Assembly: GCF_000761215.1 (NCBI RefSeq)
Contig: NZ_CP009438.1
Coordinates: 2,065,501 to 2,129,500 of the forward strand
Origin: Streptomyces glaucescens
GTDB taxonomy: Bacteria; Actinomycetota; Actinomycetes; Streptomycetales; Streptomycetaceae
DNA: 64,000 bases
Direction: 5' to 3'
Below, in pieces: positions 37,460 to 47,919 of this stretch. A program made the position numbers and the translations under genes. A model generated the notes under the pieces. It was not told the DNA's origin, did no database searches, and saw only the letters and a program-made list of their open reading frames with translations. Positions within the stretch are counted from its first letter, which is position 1; each line of letters begins with the position of its first letter.

Positions 37460-38440
37460 CTATTTCGCCGACTCGGTCTCGTCCGCGGCGTCCCGTCCCC
37501 CGGCCTTCTCGTCCCCGGTGGAGTGATCCGCCCGCCCGGCGTCGCCCGGCTTCTCGCCCTTCTCCGCGCCGGGCTCGTCGCCGGCCTCCGGGGACTCGTC
37601 CTGCGTGCCGCCGTCGGACGGCTGGGCACCCGGCTCCACCACGCCCTCCCGGCCCGGCCGCTTCTTCGCGGACACCACGATGTAGACCACGGCGAGCAGG
37701 AAGACGACCAGCGCGGTCCAGTTGTTCAGCCGCAGGCCCAGGAAGTGGTGGGCGTCGTCGACGCGCATGTACTCGATCCAGAACCGGCCCGCGCAGTACG
37801 CGGCGACGTACAGCGCGAAGGCGCGGCCGTGTCCCAGCTTGAAGCGCCGGTCCGCCCAGATCACCAGCAGCGCCACGCCCACGCACCACAGCGACTCGTA
37901 CAGGAACGTCGGGTGGTAGTACCCGGGCATCCGGCCGTCGGCGGTGGAGGTGATGTGCAGCGCCCACGGCAGGTCGGTCTCGCGCCCGTACAGCTCCTGG
38001 TTGAACCAGTTGCCCCAGCGGCCGATCGCCTGGGCGAAGGCGATGCCGGGCGCGACGGCGTCGGCGTAGGCGGGCAGCGGGATGCCGCGGCGACGGCAGC
38101 CGATCCACGCGCCGAGCGCGCCGAACGCGATCGCGCCCCAGATGCCGAGGCCGCCCTCCCAGATCTTGAAGGCGTCCACCCAGTCACGGCCCTCGCTGAA
38201 GTACAGCTGGTAGTCCGTGATGACGTGGTACAGCCGGCCGCCGATCAGGCCGAACGGCACCGCCCAGACAGCGATGTCGGCGACCGTGCCGGCCCTCCCG
38301 CCGCGGGCGATCCACCGCTTGTTGCCGAGCCAGACGGCAACGAAGACACCGATGATGATGCAGAACGCGTAGCCGCGCAGCGGAATGGGGCCGAGGTGGA
38401 TCACCCCGCGCGACGGGCTGGGAATGTAGGCAAGTTCCAT
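37460..38440 (-). CDS. lgt: Prolipoprotein diacylglyceryl transferase
   Basis: Membrane enzyme of 326 residues that adds diacylglycerol to the lipobox Cys of pre-lipoproteins. The family signature GRWGNWFNQELYGRET is present, as are IGGRLYHVI, YHPTFLYESLW and RFWIEYMR. About seven membrane spans cover residues 15-270. The last ~60 residues are a long charged, Asp/Glu/Lys-rich tail not needed for catalysis and common in actinobacterial copies. In the trp neighbourhood this gene is the end of the minus-strand run. ATG at 38440 directly precedes the hydrophilic start of the first span. Confidence 0.96.
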   Translation of the reverse strand: MELAYIPSPSRGVIHLGPIPLRGYAFCIIIGVFVAVWLGNKRWIARGGRAGTVADIAVWAVPFGLIGGRLYHVITDYQLYFSEGRDWVDAFKIWEGGLGIWGAIAFGALGAWIGCRRRGIPLPAYADAVAPGIAFAQAIGRWGNWFNQELYGRETDLPWALHITSTADGRMPGYYHPTFLYESLWCVGVALLVIWADRRFKLGHGRAFALYVAAYCAGRFWIEYMRVDDAHHFLGLRLNNWTALVVFLLAVVYIVVSAKKRPGREGVVEPGAQPSDGGTQDESPEAGDEPGAEKGEKPGDAGRADHSTGDEKAGGRDAADETESAK

Positions 38441-38521
38441 GGCAGGGTCGACGCTACCGTGCCGGACCGGCCCGGCGCGGGGCGGCCCGGCTACGGGTCC
38501 ATAACGGGCCGGTGCCCGGTG

Positions 38522-39298
38522 TCATCCCTTGGCGGCCTCCTGCACCTGCTGCTTGAGCTTGGCCGGGGTCATCGTCTGGTCCCGGTAGATGTTCTGGCCG
38601 TTCAGCAGCACGGTCGGGGTGCCGCTGAAGCCGCCCTTGTTGAAGGCCTGGGCCGACTTGTCGACCCAGGCGCCGTGCGTGCCGTCCTCGACACAGGTGC
38701 GGAACGCGGGAGTGTCCAGGCCGTCGACCTTGCCCGCCAGCTCGATGAGCTTGTCCGTCCGGGCGAACGCGTCGTCGGTCTCGGGGGGCTGTTCGGCGAA
38801 CAGCACGTCGTGGTACTCGACGAACTTCCCGGCGTCCTGGGCGCAGGCCGCGGCGTTGGCGGCCGTGCGGGAGCCGCTGCCGCCCATGTTCCCGTCGATG
38901 ATCGTGGCCAGCCGGTACTCCACCTTGAGCTGGCCGGCGTCCGTCAGCTCGTGGATCGTCGAGCGGTAGGTGCTCTCGAACGACTTGCAGGCCGGGCAGC
39001 GGAAGTCCTCCCAGACGGTGAGCGTCGACCTCGCGCCGCTCTCGCCGACCGGGATGACCAGGCTGTCCTCGCCGTTGGCCCCCGAGGGCGCCACGACCGG
39101 GCCCGCGTTGTCACCGCCGTCGTCCTTGCCCGCGTTCGCGGCGACCACGCCGATCACCGCCGCGAGGCCCAGCACGCAGACGACGCTCGCGCCCACGATC
39201 AGCCCCCGGCGCCGCCTCTCCGCGGCCTTCTGCTTCTCGCGCTCCGCCGCCAGCCGTTCCCGGGCAGTGCGCTTTCCGTCACGGTTTTTCTCGCTCAC
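38522..39298 (-). CDS. Membrane-anchored DsbA-like thioredoxin-fold protein
   Basis: A 258-residue protein. A Lys/Arg/Glu-rich cytoplasmic start (KNRDGKRTARERLAAEREKQ) leads to one membrane span, GLIVGASVVCVLGLAAVIGV, near 35-55. The outer part is a DsbA-type fold with the active site EDFRCPACKSFES (CPAC) and the cis-Pro segment GFSGTPTVLLNG. It likely makes or rearranges disulfides in exported proteins. The GTG start at 39298 is chosen because GGGGT lies just before it; the open frame upstream runs into the trp terminator. It lies between trpA and lgt on the same strand. Confidence 0.9.
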   Translation of the reverse strand: MSEKNRDGKRTARERLAAEREKQKAAERRRRGLIVGASVVCVLGLAAVIGVVAANAGKDDGGDNAGPVVAPSGANGEDSLVIPVGESGARSTLTVWEDFRCPACKSFESTYRSTIHELTDAGQLKVEYRLATIIDGNMGGSGSRTAANAAACAQDAGKFVEYHDVLFAEQPPETDDAFARTDKLIELAGKVDGLDTPAFRTCVEDGTHGAWVDKSAQAFNKGGFSGTPTVLLNGQNIYRDQTMTPAKLKQQVQEAAKG

Positions 39299-39313
39299 AC
39301 CCCGCAGAACGAA

Positions 39314-39340
39314 CCGGGGAGGCGCAGCGCGCCTCCCCGG
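39314..39340 (-). terminator. Terminator of trpCMBA
   Basis: A 12-bp GC stem with a 3-base loop lies about 60 bases past the trpA stop and 16 bases before the DsbA-like start. TTCGTT follows on the minus strand. It separates the trp genes from the DsbA-like gene. Confidence 0.6.
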
Positions 39341-39399
39341 CTCCGAGACCACCCGTTCGAGCGATCGGCACGACGACCGGGTGCGTCACTCCCCGTCCG

Positions 39400-40211
39400 C
39401 TACGCCTGTCCGCGCACGCCCTTCGCCAGCTCGCCCGCGAGCGCCCGGACGGCCTCCACGCCGGCCGCGTGGTCGGGGGCGTCCAGCATCCGCTTGACGA
39501 AGGCCGAGCCGACGATCACCCCGTCGGCGAACCCGGCGACCTCGGCGGCCTGCGCGGCGTCGGAGACGCCGAGGCCCACGCAGACCGGCAGTCCGGTGGT
39601 GGCGCGGGTGCGCTCCACCAGGTTCTGCGCCTGCGTGCCGACCGACTCGCGGGTACCCGTGACCCCCATCAGGGAGGCGGCGTACACGAAGCCGCTGCCG
39701 GCCGCGGTGATCTCGGCCAGCCGCTTGTCCTTGCTGCTGGGCGCCACCACGAACACAGTCGCGAGCCCGTGCTTCTCGGCGTGCTCCCGCCACAGGGCGG
39801 ACTCCTGCACCGGCAGGTCGGGCAGGATGCAGCCGGCGCCGCCCGCCTCGGCCAGCTCGGCGGTGAACCGCTCGACGCCGTAGCGGTCGACGGGGTTCCA
39901 GTACGTCATGACGAGCACCGGCTTGCCGGTGGCCGCGGACGCCTCGCGGACCGTGCGCATGACGTCGGCGATTCTCACGCCGCCGCGCAGGGCGATGTCG
40001 TCGGCGGTCTGGATGACCGGGCCGTCCAGGACCGGGTCGCTGTGCGGCAGACCGACCTCGACCACGTCCGCGCCGCCGTCCAGGACGGCCTTGACCGCGT
40101 CGATGCCGCCGTCCACGGTCGGGAACCCGGCCGGGAGGTAGGCGATGAGCGCGGCGCGGCCCTCGGCCTTCGCCGCGGCGAGCGTGTCGGTCAGCAGCCG
40201 GATGTTCCCGC

Positions 40212-40215
<4 letters not shown>
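39400..40215 (-). CDS. trpA: Tryptophan synthase alpha subunit
   Basis: A 271-residue TIM barrel that splits indole-3-glycerol phosphate into indole and glyceraldehyde 3-phosphate, handing indole to TrpB. The catalytic Glu and Asp are in [20 protein letters not shown]. Phosphate binding is seen in VCVGLGVSD and [21 protein letters not shown] segments ([10 protein letters not shown]) are intact. GTG at 40215 overlaps the trpB stop (GTGA), so the subunits are co-translated. Normal length. Confidence 0.96.
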
Positions 40216-41495
<1,280 letters not shown>

Positions 41496-41608
41496 GCGTG
41501 AGCCTCACGGTGAGTGTGGTGAAAAGACACTGTCGCCGTGGGGGCGGAGGCGGCCGGTCCGCTGCCCCGGCCGTCGTGGCGGGTCGCGCCACGCGGTGGA
41601 GCCGTGCG

Positions 41609-41806
41609 TCAGCCTGAGCCCCCGCGCCCCTGAGGGGGGCGCTGCCATCGGCGGCCGTTGACCTGCCCGGGCTCGTCACCGATGACGTACCGCACCCGGC
41701 GGCCGTGCACCCGGCGGGCGGGGGCACGGCAGCCACGGGGCCGGCAGCCGCGCGCGAGGCGGGCGTACGGGTCCCGGGCCATCGGCGCGGTGAGTGCGTA
41801 CGTCAT
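41609..41806 (-). CDS. trpM: TrpM-like small protein
   Basis: A 65-residue, very basic protein between trpC and trpB. Streptomyces trp loci carry a small gene here (trpM, formerly trpX), reported to influence tryptophan synthesis and development; the match is by position, size and overall character. The core RVHGRRVRYVIGDEPGQVNG is the part most like a folded segment, with two Cys in RGCRPRGCR. It has its own candidate -10 (TAGGCT at 41815-41820), eight bases upstream, inside the 22-base gap after trpC, so it may be made from a leaderless RNA. No catalytic motif is visible. Confidence 0.75.
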   Translation of the reverse strand: MTYALTAPMARDPYARLARGCRPRGCRAPARRVHGRRVRYVIGDEPGQVNGRRWQRPPQGRGGSG

Positions 41807-41814
41807 CGTCGGTC

Positions 41815-41820
41815 AGCCTA
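41815..41820 (-). promoter_or_regulatory. -10 element before trpM, leaderless spacing
   Basis: Minus-strand TAGGCT ends eight bases before the trpM ATG, just past the trpC stop. It could start an internal transcript for trpM-trpB-trpA. Confidence 0.4.
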
Positions 41821-41828
41821 GCGAAACC

Positions 41829-42638
41829 TCAGCCCCGGCCGTGCCGGAGTGCCGGGTGCTCGCCCGCGGCCACCAGGTCGGCGACGGCCGTCTTCGGGTC
41901 CTTGCCCGTGACCAGCGACTCGCCGACCAGGACCGCGTCGGCGCCGGCGTTGGCGTAGGCGATCAGGTCGTGCGGGCCGCGGACGCCGGACTCGGCGACC
42001 TTGACGATGCTGTCCGGGATCTCCGGCGCCACCCGCTCGAAGGTGCCGCGGTCGACCTCCAGCGTCTTCAGGTTGCGCGCGTTGACGCCGATGACCTTGG
42101 CGCCCGCGTCGACCGCGCGCTCGACCTCGTCCTCGTCGTGGACCTCGACGAGCGGGGTCAGGCCGATGGAGACGGCTCGCTCGATCAGCGACTCCAGGGC
42201 CGGCTGGTCGAGGGCGGCGACGATCAGCAGGGCGAGGTCGGCACCGTAGGCGCGGGCCTCCCAGAGCTGGTAGGAGGTGACGATGAAGTCCTTGCGCAGG
42301 ACGGGGATGTCCACGCGCGCGCGGACCGCCTCCAGGTCGGCGAGCGAGCCGCCGAAGCGGCGCTCCTCGGTGAGGACCGAGATGACGGCCGCGCCGCCCG
42401 CCTCGTAGTCCGCGGCGAGGCCCGCGGGGTCGGCGATCGCGGCGAGCGCGCCCTTGGACGGGCTGGAACGCTTCACCTCGCAGATCACCTTGACGCCGTC
42501 GCCCCTGAGCGCGGCCACCCCGTCCTTGGCCGCGGGAGCCTTCGCCGCGCGCTCCTTGAGCTCGTCGAGGCTGACGCGCGCCTGCCGTTCCGCGAGGTCG
42601 GCACGGACTCCGTCGATGATCTCGTCGAGCACACTCAC
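41829..42638 (-). CDS. trpC: Indole-3-glycerol phosphate synthase
   Basis: A 269-residue TIM barrel that closes the indole ring from carboxyphenylaminodeoxyribulose phosphate. Motifs: [18 protein letters not shown] (catalytic Glu and Lys), [26 protein letters not shown] (catalytic Lys), [14 protein letters not shown] and [14 protein letters not shown] at 42638 is the start; GAAGGGGGCC lies upstream. It stands alone rather than fused to TrpF, which fits PriA supplying the TrpF step. Confidence 0.96.
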   Translation of the reverse strand: MSVLDEIIDGVRADLAERQARVSLDELKERAAKAPAAKDGVAALRGDGVKVICEVKRSSPSKGALAAIADPAGLAADYEAGGAAVISVLTEERRFGGSLADLEAVRARVDIPVLRKDFIVTSYQLWEARAYGADLALLIVAALDQPALESLIERAVSIGLTPLVEVHDEDEVERAVDAGAKVIGVNARNLKTLEVDRGTFERVAPEIPDSIVKVAESGVRGPHDLIAYANAGADAVLVGESLVTGKDPKTAVADLVAAGEHPALRHGRG

Positions 42639-42742
42639 GCGAGCGGCCCCCTTCCAGTCGGCTGACTGTCACAGCGGTCGGTCGGAACCTATTGGTCATG
42701 GCGATGGTATCCGGAAAAGGCGAAGGCCTCGCATCCGGTTGA

Positions 42743-42769
42743 CGCCGGTCCCACTACCTGGACACCGGC
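42743..42769 (-). terminator. Imperfect hairpin between DUF2752 gene and trpC
   Basis: GCCG and GTCC pair with GGAC and CGGC around an 8-base loop with a 2-base bulge, 8 bases after the DUF2752 stop. It is a weak terminator or leader structure. I see no Trp-rich leader peptide in the 138-base gap. Confidence 0.3.
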
Positions 42770-42776
42770 GTGGTGA

Positions 42777-43229
42777 TCAAGGATGCAGCCAGCCGCCGAA
42801 CGGCAGATTCCGGACAACGGTGAAGACCAGCACCAACGCGCCGGCGGCCCACAGGTGGGCGGGCCGCGGGTCGACGCGGAACGGACGGCCGCGGACCGCG
42901 CGGACCACCCATACGGTCCACGCCACGGCGAACAGCGCGTACCCGGCGACCGCCACTGCGTTCGCCTGGAGGGCGGCCGGCAGATCGCCGTGCACCAGGG
43001 CGTGCGCGCTGCGCAGCCCGCCGCAGCCGGGGCAGTACAGGCCGGTCAGCCGCAGCAGCGGGCAGGCGGGGTAGTGGCCGGGCTCGTTGGGGTCCACGGC
43101 GCCGACGTAGGCGAAGGCCGCGGCGACGGCCGCGAGCACCCCGGCGGGCACGGCCGGCCGGGCCGCGGCCCGTGCCGTGGTGCGGCGGGCGGGGGTCGCC
43201 GCCCGGGGGTCGGGGGTCACGTCTCGCAT
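42777..43229 (-). CDS. DUF2752 membrane protein
   Basis: A 150-residue membrane protein with the DUF2752 hallmark YCPGCGGLRSAHALVHGDLP and CPLL before it. Three spans are seen: AAVAAAFAYVG, AVAVAGYALFAVAWTVWVV and AGALVLVFTVV. The CxxC pair next to Gly-Gly may bind metal or form a disulfide; no function is known for the family. It lies in the trp gene run between the HGxxPAAW gene and trpC, but hairpins on both sides suggest partly separate expression. Confidence 0.85.
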   Translation of the reverse strand: MRDVTPDPRAATPARRTTARAAARPAVPAGVLAAVAAAFAYVGAVDPNEPGHYPACPLLRLTGLYCPGCGGLRSAHALVHGDLPAALQANAVAVAGYALFAVAWTVWVVRAVRGRPFRVDPRPAHLWAAGALVLVFTVVRNLPFGGWLHP

Positions 43230-43258
43230 TGTGCCCCGCGCGGGGCGCGGACGCGCGT

Positions 43259-43284
43259 GAGGGGCGGCCGGACGGCCGCCCCTC
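43259..43284 (-). terminator. Terminator after HGxxPAAW gene
   Basis: Perfect 11-bp stem (43259-43269 with 43274-43284), 4-base loop, 33 bases past the stop of the HGxxPAAW gene and upstream of the DUF2752 start. Confidence 0.6.
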
Positions 43285-43317
43285 CACGGGATCGCTGTGG
43301 TGCCGTGCCGGGCGGGG

Positions 43318-43605
43318 TCAGCTCTCGGCGGCGACCGGCTCGCGCGTCGCCGCGGCGGCCTTCTGCTTCGCCGGGGCGGCGCCGTCCGCCATCTTCAGGG
43401 GCTGCGCCTTCGGCATGCCCATGCCCATGGCGCGCATCACGCCGCCCACGACACCGCCGAGGACCACGATGGCCATGCCGCCCCAGAAGCCCACCGGGTT
43501 GGCCATCACCATGAAGGCACCCGCGACGGTGAAACCGATGAAGGCGATGATGACACCGGTCCAGGCGGCCGGGGTGTGACCGTGCCCGTGGCTGCTGTCC
43601 GCCAT
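43318..43605 (-). CDS. HGxxPAAW family small membrane protein
   Basis: A 95-residue actinobacterial protein named for its motif, here HGHGHTPAAW at ~6-15. Two spans follow: GVIIAFIGFTVAGAFMVMA and GGMAIVVLGGVVGGVMRAM, and then a Met/Lys/Ala-rich tail. Function unknown. ATG at 43605 has GAGGAG nine bases upstream. It regularly accompanies trp genes in Streptomyces (general knowledge), here between a TIGR02234-like protein and DUF2752. Confidence 0.88.
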   Translation of the reverse strand: MADSSHGHGHTPAAWTGVIIAFIGFTVAGAFMVMANPVGFWGGMAIVVLGGVVGGVMRAMGMGMPKAQPLKMADGAAPAKQKAAAATREPVAAES

Positions 43606-43744
43606 TGCTTGCTCCTCGTAGCCGTGTACGTGTGTGAGCCTGACGCTCGCGTCCATTGTCCCGTACGCGCGCACCGGGGTGGCCCCCGGGTCGCGTCTCT
43701 TACGCCACACCCGGCCCGGGCCGGCCGGATCCGGGCCCCGGCCG

Positions 43745-44395
43745 TCAGGCCGGGCCGGTGCCGGTGGGGTCCTCGCCGCGGTCCAGGGCCTTCCACAGGT
43801 CCTCGGGCCGGTCCGGGTCGGCGGCCGGGGCGGTACGGCGCGGGCGGGCGGCGCCGGAGCGCTCGTAGCGGCCGGACATGGCGGGCCAGAGGCGGCCGTA
43901 GCGCAGGGCGAGCAGTCCGGCGCACAGGATGAACGCGCCGCCGACGGCCGCCGCGTACGGCCACGCGGTGTGGCTGAGCGCGTGCACACCGGCCGAGGTG
44001 TCGCCGGAGGCGCGGGCGGCCTGCTCGTCGAGCGCCGCGGTGTCCGACGCGCCGGACAGGGCGGCCACGGCGATGCCGGCGCCGGACAGCGTGAGCAGCG
44101 CGGCGACCACGAGACGGCCGGCGCGGCGGACGGCGAAGACGGCGACGAGCGCGGCGAGGCCCACGACGGCCAGGGCCGCGGGGACGCCGGTGACGTCGCT
44201 GCCCTTGGCGGTCAGCGGGAAGGAGCCGCCGGCCACCGTCGCGGTCCCCTCCGACCACTGCTGGCGGGTGGCGAGGAGCACCACGGCCGCGCCGAGGGCG
44301 CCGCACAGCAGCGCCACGGCGAGGCTCCGGCGCCCGGCCCGGGAGGGTCGTGCGGCTTCGGGACGGGGGTCAGGTACGGCAGTCACGTACTCCAC
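43745..44395 (-). CDS. Trp operon-associated membrane protein (TIGR02234-like)
   Basis: A 216-residue membrane protein next to trpE. Four hydrophobic segments: SLAVALLCGALGAAVVLLAT, ALAVVGLAALVAVFAV, LVVAALLTLSGAGIAVAAL and YAAAVGGAFILCAGLLAL. Between the first two is TRQQWSEGTATVAG, and the tail ends in PEDLWKALDRGEDPT, both features I associate with the actinobacterial 'trp operon-associated' family. A role in tryptophan transport or sensing is only guesswork. GTG at 44395 is used; GTG at 44383 is possible. It follows trpE after 52 bases. Confidence 0.8.
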   Translation of the reverse strand: MEYVTAVPDPRPEAARPSRAGRRSLAVALLCGALGAAVVLLATRQQWSEGTATVAGGSFPLTAKGSDVTGVPAALAVVGLAALVAVFAVRRAGRLVVAALLTLSGAGIAVAALSGASDTAALDEQAARASGDTSAGVHALSHTAWPYAAAVGGAFILCAGLLALRYGRLWPAMSGRYERSGAARPRRTAPAADPDRPEDLWKALDRGEDPTGTGPA

Positions 44396-44447
44396 TATCG
44401 CCTGAACCCCGGGCGGACCGGCACCCGGGGCGCACGTGATCCGTGCC

Positions 44448-45941
44448 CTACGCGCCGAGCCGGTTGGCGGTGTGCACGGCGCGCAGGACCGCGGCGGCCT
44501 TGTTGCGGCACTCGGTGTCCTCGGCGACCGGGTCGGAGTCGGCGACGACTCCGGCGCCCGCCTGGACGTAGGCGGTGCCGTCGCGCAGCAGCGCGGTGCG
44601 GATGGCGATGGCGGTGTCGGAGTCGCCCGCGAAGTCGAGGTAGCCGACGCAGCCGCCGTACAGGCCGCGCCGGGACGGCTCCAGCTCGTCGATGATCTGC
44701 ATGGCGCGCGGCTTGGGGGCGCCGGAGAGCGTGCCGGCCGGGAAGCAGGCGGTCAGCACGTCGAAGGCGGTACGGCCGGCGGCGACCCGGCCGGTGACCG
44801 TGGAGACGATGTGCATCACGTGCGAGTACCGCTCGACGGACATGAAGTCGACGACCTCGACCGAGCCGGGTTCGCAGACCCGCCCCAGGTCGTTGCGGCC
44901 CAGGTCGACGAGCATCAGGTGCTCGGCGCGCTCCTTGGGGTCGGCGAGCAGCTCCTCGGCGAGGGCCTGGTCCTCCTGCGGGGTGGCGCCCCGGTGCCGG
45001 GTGCCGGCGATGGGGTGCAGCATGGCCCGCCCGTCCTCGACCTTGACCAGCGCCTCGGGCGACGAGCCGACGACGTCGAAGGCGTCCCCGTCCCCGCAGG
45101 GGAACCGGAACAGGTACATGTACGGCGACGGGTTGGTGGCCCGCAGCACCCGGTACACGTCCAGGGCGCTCGCCGTGCACGGCGTCTCGAACCGCTGCGA
45201 GGGCACCACCTGGAAGGCCTCGCCCGCGCGGATGCGCTCCTTGATGTCCTCGACGGCCGCCTGGTACTCGGCGCCGCCCCACAGCGCGGTGTACTCCGGC
45301 AGCTCGGACGGCGGCAGGACGGCGGGCGGCTGGGCGACCGCGCGGGACAGGTCCGCCTCCATGGCGTCGAGGCGGGCGACCGCGTCCGCCCAGGCCTCGT
45401 CGACGCCGGTGTCCAGGTCGTTGTGGTTGATCGCGTTGGCGATCAGCAGGACCGAGCCCTCCCAGTGGTCCATCACCGCGAGGTCGCTGGTGAGGAGCAT
45501 GGTCAGTTCGGGCAGGCGCAGGTCGTCGCGCTCGCCGGGGCCGATCTTCTCCAGCCGCCGCACGATGTCGTAGCCGAGGTAGCCGACCATGCCCCCGGTG
45601 AAGGGCGGCAGGCCCTCCTGGTGCGGGGTGTGCAGCGCCTCGATGGTGGCGCGCAGCGCGGCGAGCGGGTCGCCGTCGACCGGGACGCCGACCGGCGGGG
45701 CGCCCAGCCAGTGGGCCCGGCCGTCGCGCTCGGTGAGGGTCGCCGCGGAGCGGACGCCCACGAAGGAGTAGCGGGACCAGGAGCGGCCGTTCTCCGCGGA
45801 CTCCAGGAGGAAGGTGCCGGGGCGCTCGGCGGCGAGCTTGCGGTAGAGCCCGACCGGGGTGTCGCCGTCGGCGAGGAGCTTGCGGGTGACGGGGATGACC
45901 CGGCGGTCGGTGGCGAGCTTGCGGAACGTCTCGAGGTCCAT
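44448..45941 (-). CDS. trpE: Anthranilate synthase component I
   Basis: A 497-residue enzyme making anthranilate from chorismate with ammonia from a TrpG partner, which is not encoded in this window. The feedback motif [10 protein letters not shown] (LLES) is intact, so tryptophan inhibition is expected. Catalytic-domain markers: [72 protein letters not shown] and [15 protein letters not shown] at 45941 lies 11 bases after the hisI stop, so it is probably read from a hisI-trpE transcript and has no room for its own attenuator. Confidence 0.95.
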   Translation of the reverse strand: MDLETFRKLATDRRVIPVTRKLLADGDTPVGLYRKLAAERPGTFLLESAENGRSWSRYSFVGVRSAATLTERDGRAHWLGAPPVGVPVDGDPLAALRATIEALHTPHQEGLPPFTGGMVGYLGYDIVRRLEKIGPGERDDLRLPELTMLLTSDLAVMDHWEGSVLLIANAINHNDLDTGVDEAWADAVARLDAMEADLSRAVAQPPAVLPPSELPEYTALWGGAEYQAAVEDIKERIRAGEAFQVVPSQRFETPCTASALDVYRVLRATNPSPYMYLFRFPCGDGDAFDVVGSSPEALVKVEDGRAMLHPIAGTRHRGATPQEDQALAEELLADPKERAEHLMLVDLGRNDLGRVCEPGSVEVVDFMSVERYSHVMHIVSTVTGRVAAGRTAFDVLTACFPAGTLSGAPKPRAMQIIDELEPSRRGLYGGCVGYLDFAGDSDTAIAIRTALLRDGTAYVQAGAGVVADSDPVAEDTECRNKAAAVLRAVHTANRLGA

Positions 45942-45952
45942 GGCCGCCGACC

Positions 45953-46357
45953 CTACTGATTCGCGGCCGGTGCGCCGGCGTCCCGAAGGTCTTGCGACAG
46001 CACGTCCGCGTCGAAGCAGGTGCGCGCGCCGGTGTGGCAGGCGGCGCCGACCTGGTCGACCTTGACCAGCACGGTGTCCGCGTCGCAGTCCAGCGCGACG
46101 GACTTCACCCACTGGTAGTGGCCGGAGGTGTCGCCCTTGACCCAGTACTCCTGGCGGCTGCGGGACCAGTAGGTGCAGCGGCCGGTGGTCAGCGTGCGGT
46201 GCAGCGCCTCGTCGTCCATCCAGCCCAGCATCAGCACCTCCCCGGTGTCGTACTGCTGGGCGATGGCGGGCACGAGACCGTCCGCGCTGCGCTTGAGGCG
46301 CGCCGCGATCTCGGGGTCCAGGCCGCTGGGACTGCTGGGTGGAGGCGTGCTGGTCAT
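45953..46357 (-). CDS. hisI: Phosphoribosyl-AMP cyclohydrolase
   Basis: A 134-residue enzyme for the third step of histidine synthesis, opening the purine ring of PR-AMP. Motifs: [32 protein letters not shown] and the zinc/metal part [14 protein letters not shown], then [15 protein letters not shown] at 46357 starts a short Ser/Pro-rich leader. It lacks the HisE pyrophosphatase part, as usual in actinobacteria. It sits ahead of trpE, linking the his and trp groups; a CACAAT six bases upstream may be a leaderless -10. Confidence 0.95.
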   Translation of the reverse strand: MTSTPPPSSPSGLDPEIAARLKRSADGLVPAIAQQYDTGEVLMLGWMDDEALHRTLTTGRCTYWSRSRQEYWVKGDTSGHYQWVKSVALDCDADTVLVKVDQVGAACHTGARTCFDADVLSQDLRDAGAPAANQ

Positions 46358-46485
46358 GGGGCCATTGTGCCGCGCGCCGCCGGCGCTCACGGAGCCGCGT
46401 CCACCAGATGGGCACGGGGCGCGGGACACCCCCGCCGGGGCGGACGGTGGCCGGGTGACGGGTGGGCGGACGGGCTACCCGGTCG

Positions 46486-46491
46486 TAGGCT
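46486..46491 (+). promoter_or_regulatory. -10 element, leaderless spacing
   Basis: TAGGCT, six bases before the ATG at 46498, with no ribosome site in between. It predicts an mRNA that begins at the start codon. Confidence 0.5.
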
Positions 46492-46497
46492 GACGGC

Positions 46498-47133
46498 ATG
46501 TCGACCTTTGCCAAGCGTGAACGGCTCCTTCTCGCCGACCTCTTGGAAACCGCGGGCCCCGAGGCTCCCACCCTGTGCGAGGGCTGGCGGACCCGGGACC
46601 TGGCCGCGCACGTAGTGGTGCGCGAGCGCCGCCCCGACGCGGCCGGCGGTCTGCTGGTCAAGCAGCTCGCGCCGCGCCTGGAGAAGGCCATGGAGGAGTT
46701 CACGGCGAAACCGTACGAGGAACTGATCCAGCTCATCCGCACGGGACCGCCGCGCTTCTCGCCGTTCTCCCTGAAGCAGCTCGACGAGATGTCGAACACG
46801 GTGGAGTTCTACGTCCACGCGGAGGACGTCCGGCGGGCCCAGCGCGACTGGACGGCGCGGGTGCTGGACCCGGTGTTCCAGGACACCCTGTGGTCCCGGA
46901 CGGAGCGCACGGCCCGGCTGATGGGCCGCGGCGCCCCGACCGGCCTGGTGCTGCGCCGCCCCGACGGCCAGACGGTGGTCGCGCACCGGGGCACCCCGGT
47001 GGTGACGGTGACCGGCGAGCCCTCCGAGCTGCTGCTGTTCCTCTACGGCCGGCAGAGCGCCGCCAAGGTCGACCTGGACGGCGACGCGGACGCGATCGAA
47101 CGCCTGCACGGCAGCAAGCAGCTCGGCATCTGA
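46498..47133 (+). CDS. TIGR03085-like metal-binding protein (maleylpyruvate isomerase/DinB superfamily)
   Basis: A 211-residue actinobacterial protein. It begins with a four-helix-bundle domain: [20 protein letters not shown] carries the first His ligand, and [16 protein letters not shown] (HxxxDxxR) the others, as in the mycothiol-dependent maleylpyruvate isomerase/DinB group. A C-terminal SCP2-like half follows ([18 protein letters not shown]). Relatives are mycothiol- or metal-dependent transferases, but the reaction is unknown. It is transcribed divergently from hisI and convergently with hisF, so it interrupts the his/trp run. Confidence 0.85.
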   Translation: MSTFAKRERLLLADLLETAGPEAPTLCEGWRTRDLAAHVVVRERRPDAAGGLLVKQLAPRLEKAMEEFTAKPYEELIQLIRTGPPRFSPFSLKQLDEMSNTVEFYVHAEDVRRAQRDWTARVLDPVFQDTLWSRTERTARLMGRGAPTGLVLRRPDGQTVVAHRGTPVVTVTGEPSELLLFLYGRQSAAKVDLDGDADAIERLHGSKQLGI

Positions 47134-47163
47134 GCGGCCGCGGGGGCCCGGCCCGGCGGCGCG

Positions 47164-47919
47164 TCACCGCACCGGGTGGCCGGCCTCCCGCAGGGTCTGC
47201 TTGACCTCGCCGATCCGCAGGTCGCCGAAGTGGAAGACGGAGGCGGCGAGGACGGCGTCCGCGCCCGCCTCGATGGCGGGCGGGAAGTGCCCGAGCCGGC
47301 CGGCGCCGCCGGAGGCGATCACGGGGACCGTGACGTGCTTGCGGACGGCCCGGATCATCTCCAGGTCGTAGCCGTCCTTGGTGCCGTCGGCGTCCATCGA
47401 GTTCAGCAGGATCTCGCCCGCGCCCAGTTCGGCGGCCCGGTGCGCCCACTCGACGGCGTCGATGCCGGTGCCCTTGCGGCCGCCGTGCGTGGTCACCTCG
47501 AAGGACCCGCCCTCCGTCCGCCGCGCGTCCACCGACAGCACCAGGACCTGCCGGCCGAAGCGTTCGGCGATCTCGCGGATCAGGTCGGGGCGGGCGATCG
47601 CCGCCGTGTTGACGCCGACCTTGTCCGCGCCGGCGCGCAGCAGCCGGTCCACGTCGTCGGCCGTGCGGACGCCGCCGCCGACCGTGAGCGGGATGAACAC
47701 CTGCTCGGCGGTGCGGCGCACCACGTCGTAGGTCGTCTCGCGGTTGCCCGAGGACGCGGTGATGTCCAGGAACGTCAGCTCGTCTGCGCCCTCGGCGTCG
47801 TACACCTTCGCCATCTCGACGGGGTCGCCCGCGTCGCGCAGGTTCTGGAAGTTGACGCCCTTGACGACCCGGCCGTTGTCCACGTCCAGGCAGGGGATGA
47901 CTCGGACCGCCAGGGTCAT
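47164..47919 (-). CDS. hisF: Imidazole glycerol phosphate synthase subunit HisF
   Basis: Cyclase half of IGP synthase, 251 residues, working with HisH. It opens [20 protein letters not shown], with the catalytic Asp in LDVD. The second catalytic Asp is in [12 protein letters not shown]. Phosphate sites lie in [10 protein letters not shown] and [15 protein letters not shown] overlap with the ridA-like gene upstream. It ends this minus-strand his run. Confidence 0.96.
   Translation of the reverse strand: MTLAVRVIPCLDVDNGRVVKGVNFQNLRDAGDPVEMAKVYDAEGADELTFLDITASSGNRETTYDVVRRTAEQVFIPLTVGGGVRTADDVDRLLRAGADKVGVNTAAIARPDLIREIAERFGRQVLVLSVDARRTEGGSFEVTTHGGRKGTGIDAVEWAHRAAELGAGEILLNSMDADGTKDGYDLEMIRAVRKHVTVPVIASGGAGRLGHFPPAIEAGADAVLAASVFHFGDLRIGEVKQTLREAGHPVR

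Noticed and set aside
42639..42776. Trp attenuator before trpC
   Set aside because: No leader peptide with Trp codons was found and the hairpin is imperfect and close to the upstream gene.
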